This document shows positions 21,368-28,364 of a stretch of 34,125 nt of DNA, one piece after another. Each line of letters starts with the position of its first letter. Position 1 is the first letter of the stretch. This DNA is from Candidatus Magasanikiibacteriota bacterium (GTDB lineage: Bacteria > Patescibacteriota > Patescibacteriia > Magasanikbacterales > GWA2-37-8): positions 1-34,125 of the forward strand of contig JAHFHV010000007.1 of NCBI GenBank assembly GCA_023246725.1, in the 5' to 3' direction. A program made the position numbers and the translations under genes. Under the pieces are notes generated by a model. That model ran no database searches. It was not told where the DNA came from and saw only the letters and a list, made by a program, of their open reading frames with translations.

Positions 21368-21774
21368 GAAACCTCCTCGCACTCCGAGACGTTGAACAGG
21401 AAAGTAGGCGGACTCCCCACGAAGAAAACGGCATCGAGGCTCGAAGCGTGATCCTGCGCGATGAGAAAGACAGCCACCGCGTGATCGGCCGTCCGCAGGC
21501 AGTCGGTGAAGTGCCCGCTCATGGTTGTCCACCATTCGCAGGCTCGCGCCCCCGCCTTTCCGCTCTCACGAAGCGCTCGGAGCGCGCCGCCGATGGGCAC
21601 CTCGTACTTGTCTCCGGCCGCCGGATCCGTTCGGCCGCTCATCACGCCGCGCGACCCATGCTTGGCTTCCTTGGCCGATATGCGCCGCAGGCACGGCACC
21701 ACCACGCCAATCCAGACATCGCGCACTTCTTCGGGCGCTTCGCCTGCGGGCCGCTTCACAATTCTGATTTGCAT
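21364..21774 (-). CDS. GC-rich hypothetical protein, 136 aa (operon gene 2)
   Basis: AAGGAGG lies five bases before ATG 21774; a GTG three bases upstream is in frame but too close to the site. The protein is soluble, with alternating strands and helices (IRIVKRPAGEAP, EVRDVWIGVVVPC, EVPIGGALRALRESGK, HAVAVFLIAQDHAS, AVFFVGSPPTFLFNVSE). I do not recognise it. It overlaps operon gene 3 by four bases and starts next to the stop of gene 1, with the hairpin at 21789-21803 between them. Confidence 0.6.
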   Translation of the reverse strand: MQIRIVKRPAGEAPEEVRDVWIGVVVPCLRRISAKEAKHGSRGVMSGRTDPAAGDKYEVPIGGALRALRESGKAGARACEWWTTMSGHFTDCLRTADHAVAVFLIAQDHASSLDAVFFVGSPPTFLFNVSECEEVS

Positions 21775-21788
21775 CACGTCCTCCTTCC

Positions 21789-21803
21789 GCGGATTTATTC
21801 CGC
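21789..21803 (-). promoter_or_regulatory. hairpin before the Shine-Dalgarno site of operon gene 2
   Basis: GCGGA-TTTAT-TCCGC (+ strand) forms a 5-bp stem; the stop codon of operon gene 1 lies in its loop and the AAGGAGG of gene 2 follows directly. The same arrangement with GCGGAA/TTCCGC precedes gene 1 at 22118-22134. Confidence 0.55.
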
Positions 21804-22103
21804 ACGCTTGGGGTTGTTACGCATCCGAGCCACGAATGCCGCCCAGACCATCTCGCCGAGGCGGTCATGCCCGCGGCTCATGAGCTGCAAGAGCCCGCTC
21901 TCGAGCCGGACAAGGCTGCCGTCCCGCAGGAGCTCACCCACCTGGTGCTTGCAGTTGCTAGAACATTGGCAGAGGTCGTCGTAGCAGAACGAGACCTGCG
22001 CCTCGTGAGCCAAGTACGATGTAAGATCCTGGATCGTCAAATCCTTGCTCGACAATGCCAGGAGGATCAGATCACGAACGAATTGTGTGGCGACATTCAT
22101 CAT
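21795..22103 (-). CDS. GC-rich winged-helix-like protein (operon gene 1)
   Basis: AAAGGAG lies six bases before the ATG-ATG pair at 22103. The 102 residues begin with a helical segment (ATQFVRDLILLALSSKDLTIQDLTSYL), have a Cys cluster CYDDLCQCSSNC near 40-51, and then HQVGELLRDGSLVRLESGLLQL, which reads like the recognition helix and wing of a winged-helix domain. If so, it could regulate its own operon. The cysteines might bind metal. The family is not recognised. Confidence 0.55.
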   Translation of the reverse strand: MMNVATQFVRDLILLALSSKDLTIQDLTSYLAHEAQVSFCYDDLCQCSSNCKHQVGELLRDGSLVRLESGLLQLMSRGHDRLGEMVWAAFVARMRNNPKRAE

Positions 22104-22117
22104 TTGTTGCTCCTTTC

Positions 22118-22134
22118 GCGGAATCCATTTCCGC
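22118..22134 (-). promoter_or_regulatory. hairpin before the Shine-Dalgarno site of operon gene 1
   Basis: GCGGAA and TTCCGC form a 6-bp stem around TCCAT (+ strand), immediately followed on the - strand by GAAAGGAG. Confidence 0.55.
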
Positions 22135-22141
22135 TAGGCAT

Positions 22142-22170
22142 ATCTAACCACACAAAAATGGCCGCGTCAA
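22142..22170 (-). promoter_or_regulatory. promoter of the four-gene operon
   Basis: On the - strand TTGACG (22165-22170), 17-base spacer, TTAGAT (22142-22147). The orphan at 22865-23155 has a near-identical promoter (TTGACG-17-TTTAGT). Confidence 0.55.
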
Positions 22171-22210
22171 CCTTGAACGAAATAAAAAAGAATAGTAAAA
22201 TGATAAGGAC

Positions 22211-22271
22211 TGGACAGAGATCCTTCGCAGAGTTTATCCCGCACCGTTCTAGTGCGGGGCTCGGAATGACA
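22211..22271. repeat. half copy of the TGTCAT...ATGACA repeat
   Basis: Only the right half is present: GGACAGAGATCCTTCGCAGA, the CCCGCAC-GTGCGGG hairpin and CGGAATGACA. The left arm is missing. It ends 14 bases before msrA. Confidence 0.75.
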
Positions 22272-22285
22272 ATTGACTACAAATT

Positions 22286-22813
22286 ATGAACTCCTATAAA
22301 TTCATCGTCCTCGGTTCCGGCTGTTTCTGGTGCACCGAAGCTGTGTTTAAAATGATTAAAGGTGTTGTGAGCGTTGTCCCTGGCTACGCTGGTGGATCAA
22401 CACCAAATCCAACGTACGAACATGTGTGCGACGGTACCACCGGCCATGCCGAAGCGGTGCGCGTGGAATACGACCCGGCCATTATTTCGTTTGAAGAAAT
22501 TCTCACCGTCTTTTTTGGCAGCCACGACCCCACGACCATGAACCGCCAAGGCAACGACGTGGGCACACAGTATCGCTCCACTATTCTTTACGCGAACAAC
22601 GAACAAAAACTCGCGGCCGAAAAATATATCGCTAATCTCAAAACCGATGGCCTTAACGTCGTTACCACCTTGGAACCGCTTGCCAAATTTTACGAAGCCG
22701 AAGATTACCACCACGATTATTTTACCAAAAATCCAAATCAAGCCTATTGCTCGGCCGTCATCAGCCCCAAACTCGCCAAAGTAAAGAAAAAATTAGCCGC
22801 GCTTCTAAAATAA
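22286..22813 (+). CDS. msrA: peptide methionine sulfoxide reductase MsrA
   Basis: MsrA reduces the S-epimer of methionine sulfoxide in proteins. The GCFWC motif puts the catalytic cysteine at C13 (C16 second), and the substrate-binding and core motifs [43 protein letters not shown] and [11 protein letters not shown] are all present in order. The length of 175 is normal. C48 is present in the T/C..TGHAE box, and C151 near the C-terminus (AYCSAV) could act as resolving cysteine. No msrB is fused or adjacent. Confidence 0.97.
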   Translation: MNSYKFIVLGSGCFWCTEAVFKMIKGVVSVVPGYAGGSTPNPTYEHVCDGTTGHAEAVRVEYDPAIISFEEILTVFFGSHDPTTMNRQGNDVGTQYRSTILYANNEQKLAAEKYIANLKTDGLNVVTTLEPLAKFYEAEDYHHDYFTKNPNQAYCSAVISPKLAKVKKKLAALLK

Positions 22814-22822
22814 AAAAGAACC

Positions 22823-22857
22823 GCCCGCCCCGACAACTGTCGAGGCGGGCTTTGTTC
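22823..22857 (+). terminator. msrA terminator
   Basis: GCCCGCC and GGCGGGC form the outer stem around CCGACAACTGTCGA, followed by TTTGTTCT. Confidence 0.75.
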
Positions 22858-22864
22858 TGACCGC

Positions 22865-23155
22865 TCACTTGCGCGCCTGTACTGGTACGCCAAGCTTCGC
22901 AGCGATCAGCTCCGACAGGCGATCGCCCGCGGGGCGCAGGCTCTCCGCCGTGATCTCCATGTTAGGCGGACCGAGTTCCACCTCGAAGTTGTAGGCGTGC
23001 CCCTCATTCGTCTCCGGGAAGTAGCGATACATCTGCATTTCGTACCACTGCTTTCCCTCGCGCCAAAATCGGCTACCCGTAACGAATTTCCATCCATACC
23101 GCTGCGGCCATGCTGCAAATTCATTCCGAATCAAATCGTACACGCGTGCAGGCAT
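22865..23155 (-). CDS. GC-rich orphan protein, 96 aa
   Basis: AAGGAGG lies five bases before ATG 23155. The protein is soluble, starting with a helix (YDLIRNEFAAWPQRYGW), then aromatic-rich strands (GKQWYEMQMYRYFPETNEGHAYNFEVELG) and a C-terminal helix (RLSELIAAKLGVPVQ). The layout suggests a small alpha/beta fold, but the family is not recognised. Codon use is GC-rich, and it is isolated between msrA and the lytic transglycosylase gene with its own promoter. Confidence 0.6.
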   Translation of the reverse strand: MPARVYDLIRNEFAAWPQRYGWKFVTGSRFWREGKQWYEMQMYRYFPETNEGHAYNFEVELGPPNMEITAESLRPAGDRLSELIAAKLGVPVQARK

Positions 23156-23220
23156 CGTGCCCTCCTTTTCCTTCTGACGAGTTTGCGGCCAGGAACAATT
23201 TCCGGGCCTCCTTACTCTAC

Positions 23221-23249
23221 ACTAAACACCATATTCTGCTCATCGTCAA
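23221..23249 (-). promoter_or_regulatory. promoter of the GC-rich orphan at 22865-23155
   Basis: On the - strand TTGACG (23244-23249), 17-base spacer, TTTAGT (23221-23226). The leader of about 60 bases contains a second TAAGGAGG without a nearby start codon. Confidence 0.5.
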
Positions 23250-23258
23250 TGCAAAAAA

Positions 23259-24590
23259 CTACTGCCCTTTCAGGGCCGCAATATCCTTCTCATACCCCTC
23301 CGCGATTTTTAAAACATTATCTCCATAAAACCGGTACTTGGTGTTCGTGGAGCCCGAAAAATACTTCATGGCCGCTTTCCATTCGCCCTCTTCGGTGCCA
23401 TTCGCCCCATCATTGGTTAATTTAATAGACGCGGCCGCGAACGCGTCGCGAATATCCCACGGGTTGGCCGGACTTTTGCCAGTGAGCGCGCTTACTTTAC
23501 CAGCATACCCCATCCAGGTGGACGGAATAAACTGCGCTGGCCCCATGGCGCCGCCCCAGCCAAACTGTTTGCCGTTTTTATCTTTCAGCGGGCACGATAC
23601 CGGCGTGCCATCGGCATCCAGCCCCAGCTGCTCCGTAATTTTCAAAAATGGTTCCTGGTCGCGTTCCGGCTTCATTACCACGCGCCAGCCTTTTTCCGGC
23701 GGGTCGCCGGGCCGGTTGCACGTGCCCACGTTTTTGCCCAGATTAGATTCCTGGGTGAGTATGGCTAAAAGAAACGCTGGCCGAATGCCGGTTTTGCCGG
23801 CCACAAACTCGGCAATCGCCAGGGCCTGGCCAAAATCAATATTCTTGGTCGCGCCAAACAATTCATAAATGCGGCTTCTAATTTCCGCGGCCTGTTTTTT
23901 GGTATCGGTGAGCGCGGCCTGATAATTGCTCTCCGCTCCTTTCGTTTCGGTAAGCAGCTGCTGTTGTTCGTTCAATTGGCCAAGAAGCGCTCCCTGCTGG
24001 GCGGTTTTAATCTGGAGCAACTGCTCGGTATCGTCTTTATCAGCGCCTAAATTGGTTAAATGCAGGATGAGCTGTTTGTTGGCGGCGCGGGCCGAGCGGA
24101 GCACGCCACTCACGCGATCGGAGATAATTAAACTGTTCTCCAGTTCATCAAAAAATTCAGCAAGTCCGCCGCTCTCCATTAAAACAATTAACAGCGGCTG
24201 GCCATCGCGGTGGTGAATAAGTTTGAGTAAAGCCGTAAGTTCTTTGTGCTGTCTGGCCATCGCGGCTTTCGTGTCGTCAATCGCGTCTTCAGTGGTGGCA
24301 ATATTGGTCGTCAGTTTTTTTAGTTTAATGTCGGTCGCTTTAATTTGAAGACGCAACGCCGCCTGGGTAGTCTCCAGTTTCTTAATTTGGGCAAGCAACG
24401 TCTTCTTTTGGCTGGCCGTGGTGGCCAATTCTTTTTCCAAAGCTTTAATCTGCTGTTCAATATCTTTAAGTTGCTGTTCCAATTGCTGCTGCGTCGCCGC
24501 CATATCCTCCGCGCGCGCAGACACACTCAAAAAACACCCTCCAAAAAGTATGGAAATAACTAAAATAGAGAAAAATTTGCGAACAAACAT
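23259..24590 (-). CDS. secreted coiled-coil / lytic transglycosylase fusion
   Basis: A signal peptide (1 to about 27, ending SARA) is followed by long coiled coils (about 30-125 and 180-240), like those of PcsB/EnvC-type cell-division hydrolase proteins. A C-terminal soluble lytic transglycosylase domain (about 255-440) comes last: catalytic-type Glu E281 in AILTQESNLG, then GAMGPAQFIPSTWMGY at 348-363. It should cleave peptidoglycan glycan strands at the cell surface. It starts ten bases after the stop of the glycosyltransferase gene, so both are one leftward operon. Residues FGGC19 near the signal end might be a lipobox, but the match is weak. Confidence 0.88.
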   Translation of the reverse strand: MFVRKFFSILVISILFGGCFLSVSARAEDMAATQQQLEQQLKDIEQQIKALEKELATTASQKKTLLAQIKKLETTQAALRLQIKATDIKLKKLTTNIATTEDAIDDTKAAMARQHKELTALLKLIHHRDGQPLLIVLMESGGLAEFFDELENSLIISDRVSGVLRSARAANKQLILHLTNLGADKDDTEQLLQIKTAQQGALLGQLNEQQQLLTETKGAESNYQAALTDTKKQAAEIRSRIYELFGATKNIDFGQALAIAEFVAGKTGIRPAFLLAILTQESNLGKNVGTCNRPGDPPEKGWRVVMKPERDQEPFLKITEQLGLDADGTPVSCPLKDKNGKQFGWGGAMGPAQFIPSTWMGYAGKVSALTGKSPANPWDIRDAFAAASIKLTNDGANGTEEGEWKAAMKYFSGSTNTKYRFYGDNVLKIAEGYEKDIAALKGQ

Positions 24591-24599
24591 AATTGCATT

Positions 24600-25943
24600 C
24601 TACATTCTTTCCGCCATAGGCGGACCCGCCTCTGGCGGAAATTCTTCAATCACTTTTTTCATCCCCTCCACAAAACTTTTTTCCGAAAACTTTTTAGCGG
24701 TTTCAGCACACGCGCTCTCCATTGCACTCGCTCGCTCTGGTGTCAATTGCCGCACTGCCGCACACACATCATTAACACTAAATCCAGACTTTAGTAACAG
24801 TCCATTTTTAGTATCATCAATAATCTCAAGTAACCCGCCTTCCGCCGCCGCAATTACCGGCTTGCCGGCCTGCATGCTCTCCACCGCGGTCATCCCAAAA
24901 TCCTCGGCCATTGGAATATAGATCGTCGCCAAACATTTTCCTAAATACTCAACTAACTGTTCGTCGCTTATCCATCCAAGTATTGTTATGTTAGGGTGGC
25001 CTTGCGCTAGCTTTTTAATTTTTTCTAACTCCGGTCCGCTGGACGCTACCACCAATTTTTTTTCCGGCATCTTCGTAAACGCTTCCACAATCATGGGTAC
25101 GCGCTTTACATCATACAGCCGCGCCCAGGAAAAAAAGTAGTCGCTCTCACTGTCATCCCGAGCGTAGTCGAGGGATCTCGTCATCGTTGGGTTGCGAGAT
25201 TCCTCCGCTCCCTGCGACGGTCGGTCGGAATGACAATCGTTGGGCAACAAATTCCTAAATGGCAACGTATCGCACGGCGGATACACCACCACCGATTCCA
25301 TTCCCAGATATTTTTTAATACGCGCCTGCGTATTTTTAGAATTCGTTACAATCACATCTAACTTGCGACACAAAAATTCAAATCTCCAACGATTGAACAA
25401 AACAAACGGCACAAAAATAATTTTTTTCCAGAGCGGATACGAACGCAGCCGTTCCTGGTACAAATCATACAAATGCCGCGGCGGCGTGTGCATGTAGGCG
25501 ATGTTGACGCGGGGCGAGACCTCTCCCTGCCCTCTCCTTTGCCAAGGAGAGGGTTCACGATTCTGCCTCTCCTCTGCAGAGGAGAGGACGGGAGGAGAGG
25601 TTTGGTTCACTCGTCCAAACAATCTCCGCCAACCCAACGATCGAATTACCGCCATCAAACAATCGCCGCTATATATTATTACATCGTAATTCTGTACAAA
25701 TTTCGTCTTGAATAAAAAAGAGAGCTGTACCTGCAAATACCTGAATCCTGGCACCTGCGACCAAGGCTTTTCTTTGTACAGTTCAATGGTGGTAATGCCG
25801 TGCTCGCGCGGATCAAACGCGTCTTTGGCAATAAAGGCCGTGGCCACATCCGCCCCCAGATTTTTAGCCAGGCTAATCACCAGCCGCTCACCGCCGCCTT
25901 TGTATAAAAAATAGTCGTGCAAAATAAGAATTTTTGATTGCAT
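24600..25943 (-). CDS. glycosyltransferase family 4-like protein with two repeat-encoded insertions
   Basis: The N-terminal Rossmann domain begins ILILHDYFLYKGGGERLV with the Gly-rich donor loop. The C-terminal domain carries VVASSGPELEKIK, ILGWISDEQLVEYLGKCLATIYIP and the EX7E motif EDFGMTAVE (E347, E355), so a GT4 fold that transfers a sugar from a nucleotide donor is likely. The acceptor is unknown. Residues about 111-145 and 233-266 are encoded by two palindromic repeats and have no counterpart in the family; both are in frame and lie between conserved blocks. The last residues (PPEAGPPMAERM) come from a CCGCC/GGCGG palindrome. It may make a surface glycan or a peptidoglycan-linked polymer, given the lytic transglycosylase downstream. 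Confidence 0.88.
   Translation of the reverse strand: MQSKILILHDYFLYKGGGERLVISLAKNLGADVATAFIAKDAFDPREHGITTIELYKEKPWSQVPGFRYLQVQLSFLFKTKFVQNYDVIIYSGDCLMAVIRSLGWRRLFGRVNQTSPPVLSSAEERQNREPSPWQRRGQGEVSPRVNIAYMHTPPRHLYDLYQERLRSYPLWKKIIFVPFVLFNRWRFEFLCRKLDVIVTNSKNTQARIKKYLGMESVVVYPPCDTLPFRNLLPNDCHSDRPSQGAEESRNPTMTRSLDYARDDSESDYFFSWARLYDVKRVPMIVEAFTKMPEKKLVVASSGPELEKIKKLAQGHPNITILGWISDEQLVEYLGKCLATIYIPMAEDFGMTAVESMQAGKPVIAAAEGGLLEIIDDTKNGLLLKSGFSVNDVCAAVRQLTPERASAMESACAETAKKFSEKSFVEGMKKVIEEFPPEAGPPMAERM
24609..24640. repeat. CCGCC/GGCGG palindromes at the 3' end of the glycosyltransferase gene
   Basis: CCGCC-ata-GGCGG is followed by CCGCC-tct-GGCGG. These encode the Pro/Gly-rich C-terminus. They are related to the palindrome at 17195-17210. 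Confidence 0.6.
25151..25235. repeat. in-frame TGTCAT...ATGACA repeat in the glycosyltransferase gene
   Basis: It runs from TGTCATCCCGAGCGTAGTCG to GGTCGGAATGACA. Translated leftward it encodes CHSDRPSQGAEESRNPTMTR and continues to YARDDS, the same kind of peptide as the trhO insertion (CHSD..., LARDDK), because both carry the same repeat read in one phase but opposite direction. Confidence 0.8.
25511..25610. repeat. in-frame CTCTCC/GGAGAG repeat in the glycosyltransferase gene
   Basis: Two palindromes, CCCTCTCCTT-tgcc-AAGGAGAGGG and CCTCTCCTC-tgc-AGAGGAGAGG, are followed by the GAGGACGGGAGGAGAGGT tail shared with 20701-20718. They encode about 35 residues. Confidence 0.75.
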
Positions 25944-26041
25944 ACAGTGTTACGCCTAGTCTTTTGCTTAAATCTCTGCTAAAATATTAACGTTTTCTAC
26001 TGTCTAACAGTAACAAAATTTACCTACCTAAGCAAGGCATT

Positions 26042-26614
26042 ATGAGCACGAGCCGCCCCGAACTCCCGCCAGAGGCCAAACGCGTTTTTAAAGGTGTTAT
26101 TTTTGATGTCTACCAATGGGAACAAACCATGTTTGACGGTACAACTGAGATTTTTGAAAAACTCAAACGTCCGGATACTATTCAGATTATTGCCACGGTG
26201 GGAGATAAAATTATGGTGCAGAACCAAGAACAGCCCTGTGAAGCTCCCTTTTTATCATTGCCCGGCGGCCGCGTGGACGCAGGTGAGGAGCCGCTGGCCG
26301 CCGCCGAGCGTGAATTATTAGAAGAAACCGGCTACCGCGCGTCCGAATGGTTTTTATGGCGCCAGGATAACCCCTACATGAAAATAGTATGGACGGTACA
26401 CACCTACATTGCCCACAATTGCACCTTGGTGCAGCAGCCTAAACTAGATGCGGGAGAAAAAATTACTACAAAACTTGTTTCTTTTGACGATTTTATTGCT
26501 CTCGCTCACAACGACAATTTCCGCGAAGGGCGATTGCGTCTGGATTTGCTAGAAGCCTATTACGATATGGTAAAAAAAGAAGCACTGCGAAAATTATTAT
26601 TTTCTCATTTATAA
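26042..26614 (+). CDS. NUDIX hydrolase
   Basis: The 190-residue protein has the complete NUDIX box GX5EX7REUXEEXGU at about 76-98 (GRVDAGEEPLAAAERELLEETGY), which binds Mg2+ and cleaves nucleoside diphosphate linkages. A separate N-terminal extension with VIFDVYQWEQTMFDGTTEIFEKLKRPDT resembles ADP-ribose or NAD-related hydrolases, but the substrate cannot be fixed. ATG 26042 is the first start of the frame. It is divergent from the glycosyltransferase gene, with a 98-base gap that probably holds both promoters. Confidence 0.92.
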   Translation: MSTSRPELPPEAKRVFKGVIFDVYQWEQTMFDGTTEIFEKLKRPDTIQIIATVGDKIMVQNQEQPCEAPFLSLPGGRVDAGEEPLAAAERELLEETGYRASEWFLWRQDNPYMKIVWTVHTYIAHNCTLVQQPKLDAGEKITTKLVSFDDFIALAHNDNFREGRLRLDLLEAYYDMVKKEALRKLLFSHL

Positions 26615-26618
26615 CAAT

Positions 26619-26669
26619 ATGTGGATATTAGCCATTGTCTCAATTATCCTGCTTAAAAAATTCGCTTAA
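26619..26669 (+). CDS. possible 16-residue hydrophobic peptide
   Basis: ATG 26619 opens MWILAIVSIILLKKFA followed by TAA. It begins four bases after the NUDIX stop, is strongly hydrophobic with a basic end, and ends two bases before the next promoter. Short frames like this occur by chance in AT-rich DNA, so this is only a candidate micropeptide. Confidence 0.2.
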   Translation: MWILAIVSIILLKKFA

Positions 26670-26670
26670 A

Positions 26671-26699
26671 TTGCTTCTTCTGCAAAAATTCGGTATTAT
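26671..26699 (+). promoter_or_regulatory. promoter giving a near-leaderless mRNA
   Basis: TTGCTT (26671-26676), 17-base spacer, TATTAT (26694-26699). Transcription would start about at the ATG 26707. Confidence 0.55.
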
Positions 26700-26706
26700 A
26701 CCGGAC

Positions 26707-27027
26707 ATGGATATTAAACAAATTTCCAACAAAGCTCTTAAAACTCTGCGGATTCTTCTGTGGTTTGGCCTGGGGCTCGTCGCACTGGCGGTTTTGTTGT
26801 TCTTCTCGGCGTATGGTACGAACGCGTCCATCACTCGGCTGTATGTTGTTCCCATTCTCGTTGGCATCCCGGGCCTGTTATTTTTTATCCCTCCGGCGAT
26901 CATACTTTTAAAAATCTGGCTCATCCAGGGCCAAATTAAAGATATTAAAGAAAAAGGAGAGAAAGCCATGAAAGTGGCTAAATTCGCGGATAAAATGTTT
27001 ACCAAATACACCAATAAAAATCCCTAA
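26707..27027 (+). CDS. small membrane protein with two helices, 106 aa
   Basis: The family is not recognised. ATG 26707 lies right after the predicted transcription start, so translation may be leaderless; an upstream in-frame start at 26635 would precede the promoter. Two membrane helices (about 16-36 and 47-70) are followed by a cytoplasmic Lys-rich amphipathic tail (QGQIKDIKEKGEKAMKVAKFADKMFTKYTNKNP). Confidence 0.6.
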   Translation: MDIKQISNKALKTLRILLWFGLGLVALAVLLFFSAYGTNASITRLYVVPILVGIPGLLFFIPPAIILLKIWLIQGQIKDIKEKGEKAMKVAKFADKMFTKYTNKNP

Positions 27028-27035
27028 CGGGCTAC

Positions 27036-27075
27036 TTGACAAAAAGTATAATTTTTGTTATACTAAAGTTATACT
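27036..27075 (+). promoter_or_regulatory. toxin-antitoxin promoter with overlapping operator half-sites
   Basis: TTGACA (27036-27041), 17-base spacer, TATACT (27059-27064). Within and after it are AGTATAA (27045-27051), TTATACT (27058-27064) and another TTATACT (27069-27075): one inverted pair plus a third half-site. This suits autorepression by the antitoxin. Confidence 0.65.
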
Positions 27076-27122
27076 TATCCAGCCAACGGCTAGTCCGCCT
27101 CTGGTGGATATTAACAAAAAAT

Positions 27123-27362
27123 ATGCAAACTAAAACCATCGGCATTAAAGAACTCCAGCAGAACCTCGCTAAAATAACCAAAGAGGCCAGCCGCGGCGCC
27201 TCCTTTGCGGTATTTAAACATACCACTTTTTTATGTCGCATTGAGCCGCCCGCCACAACGCCCGATAAAAAATACACCCTCGCCGACTTCAAAAAAATCC
27301 AATTTCGTTCCGGCGATAAAAATCTCAGCAAAAACATCGACAAAATTTTATATGGTGTATGA
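27123..27362 (+). CDS. Phd/YefM-like antitoxin
   Basis: The 79-residue protein has the N-terminal DNA-binding and dimerisation pattern of Phd/YefM antitoxins (IGIKELQQNLAKITKEASRGASFAVFKHTTFLCRIEP), followed by a flexible toxin-binding tail. ATG 27123 is favoured because an upstream frame would run through the promoter. Its stop overlaps the start of the PIN gene by four bases. The leader between promoter and start contains a CCGCC palindrome. Confidence 0.75.
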   Translation: MQTKTIGIKELQQNLAKITKEASRGASFAVFKHTTFLCRIEPPATTPDKKYTLADFKKIQFRSGDKNLSKNIDKILYGV

Positions 27363-27772
27363 TAATTTTAGATACCAACGTATGGATAGCGTATTTGAAC
27401 GAAAGTGATAGCCTTCATCGTAAGGCCGCCATCTTATTCTCAAACATTTCGGAACAAATAATCATCCCTGAATATGTCTTGGTAGAAGCGAGCAACATTC
27501 TCGCTGTTAGGCAAAGCCATGCCGGTGCGGTTAATTTTTTACAATTAGCATTGGAAAATAAAGAGGCTAACATTCTACCATCCAACCCCGATTTTCTTAG
27601 CGAGATAACAAAATTTTTCTGCTCACACGACTGGCGCGGGCTATCATTTGTAGGCAGCACTCTCCTCTACCTGTCCCAAACGTACACCGTCCTCACCTTC
27701 GACAAACAACTTGCTCGCGCCATAAAATTGAGCCAAAGCGAAATCCATTCGCGTGGGAAAATTAAAAAATAA
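27359..27772 (+). CDS. PIN-domain (VapC-like) toxin with a substituted acidic residue
   Basis: The 137 residues have the PIN fold: D5 in ILDTNVWIAYL, E43 in EYVLVEASNIL, and D115 in VLTFDKQLARA. PIN toxins are Mg-dependent ribonucleases that need three or four acidic residues. The usual aspartate in the (L)SF(V)DA box is a glycine here (SFVGS, G99). The enzyme may be inactive, altered or dependent on the other carboxylates. It is translated together with the antitoxin through a four-base overlap. Confidence 0.82.
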   Translation: MIILDTNVWIAYLNESDSLHRKAAILFSNISEQIIIPEYVLVEASNILAVRQSHAGAVNFLQLALENKEANILPSNPDFLSEITKFFCSHDWRGLSFVGSTLLYLSQTYTVLTFDKQLARAIKLSQSEIHSRGKIKK

Positions 27773-27777
27773 CTTTT

Positions 27778-28224
27778 ATGATGAAAGAGCTTGGCAAAAC
27801 CGATTATAAAATAATTCATTTTTTTAAAAGCTACAGCGGCCCGCTCGCGCGCGCCGCTATTTTTATCGTCTTTTTCTGGTTCGGCGCCATCAAAATTTTC
27901 GCGGTTAGCCCCGCGAGCCCGCTGGTCGAGGCGCTCCTTCACAAAACCCTTCCTTTTATCAGTTTTGGAACATTTATTGTGCTCTTCGGCATTTTTGAAA
28001 TGATCATTGGCGTGCTTTTTCTAATCCCCAAAGCCGAACGAGCGGCTATTCTCTTCTTGGCGATTCATATGGTTACTACGATTATGCCGCTGTTCCTCCT
28101 TCGCTCCATTGCCTGGCAAGGCTTTATGATACCCACTCTGGAGGGACAATACATTATAAAAAACCTCATCATCATCGCTCTCGCCTTTGGCATTGCGGCG
28201 CAGTTGCATCCGATGAAAAAATGA
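27778..28224 (+). CDS. DoxX/DUF417-like membrane protein
   Basis: Four membrane helices are visible, with AAIFIVFFWFGAIKIFAVSPASPLVEALL and FGIFEMIIGVLFLIPKAERAAILFLAIHM typical of DoxX-like/DUF417 proteins (about 150 residues, as here). Some relatives take part in oxidation or stress functions at the membrane, but no specific role can be assigned. The gene starts five bases after the PIN gene, so it may be read through from the toxin-antitoxin promoter. Confidence 0.75.
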   Translation: MMKELGKTDYKIIHFFKSYSGPLARAAIFIVFFWFGAIKIFAVSPASPLVEALLHKTLPFISFGTFIVLFGIFEMIIGVLFLIPKAERAAILFLAIHMVTTIMPLFLLRSIAWQGFMIPTLEGQYIIKNLIIIALAFGIAAQLHPMKK

Positions 28225-28233
28225 CCCCACGAT

Positions 28234-28355
28234 TGTCATTCCGAATCCCCCGTCGCAGAGGGGTGAGGTCGTAGATACTCCGAGGAATGAATCTCTGTCT
28301 CAACCAACGACGGACAGAGATCCCTCGTCGCTGCGACGCTCGCTCGGGATGACAG
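28234..28355. repeat. TGTCAT...ATGACA palindromic repeat, intergenic copy before trhO
   Basis: It runs from TTGTCATTCCGAATCCC to CGCTCGGGATGACAG. Its last 41 bases are identical to the right end of the copy inside trhO (28808-28848), which suggests recent duplication or conversion. Confidence 0.85.
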
Positions 28356-28364
28356 TAAAAACAT

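Noticed and set aside
25140-25615. Frameshift or assembly error in the glycosyltransferase gene
   Set aside because: The frame stays open through both unusual segments and conserved motifs on each side are in the same frame, so insertion by repeats explains it better.
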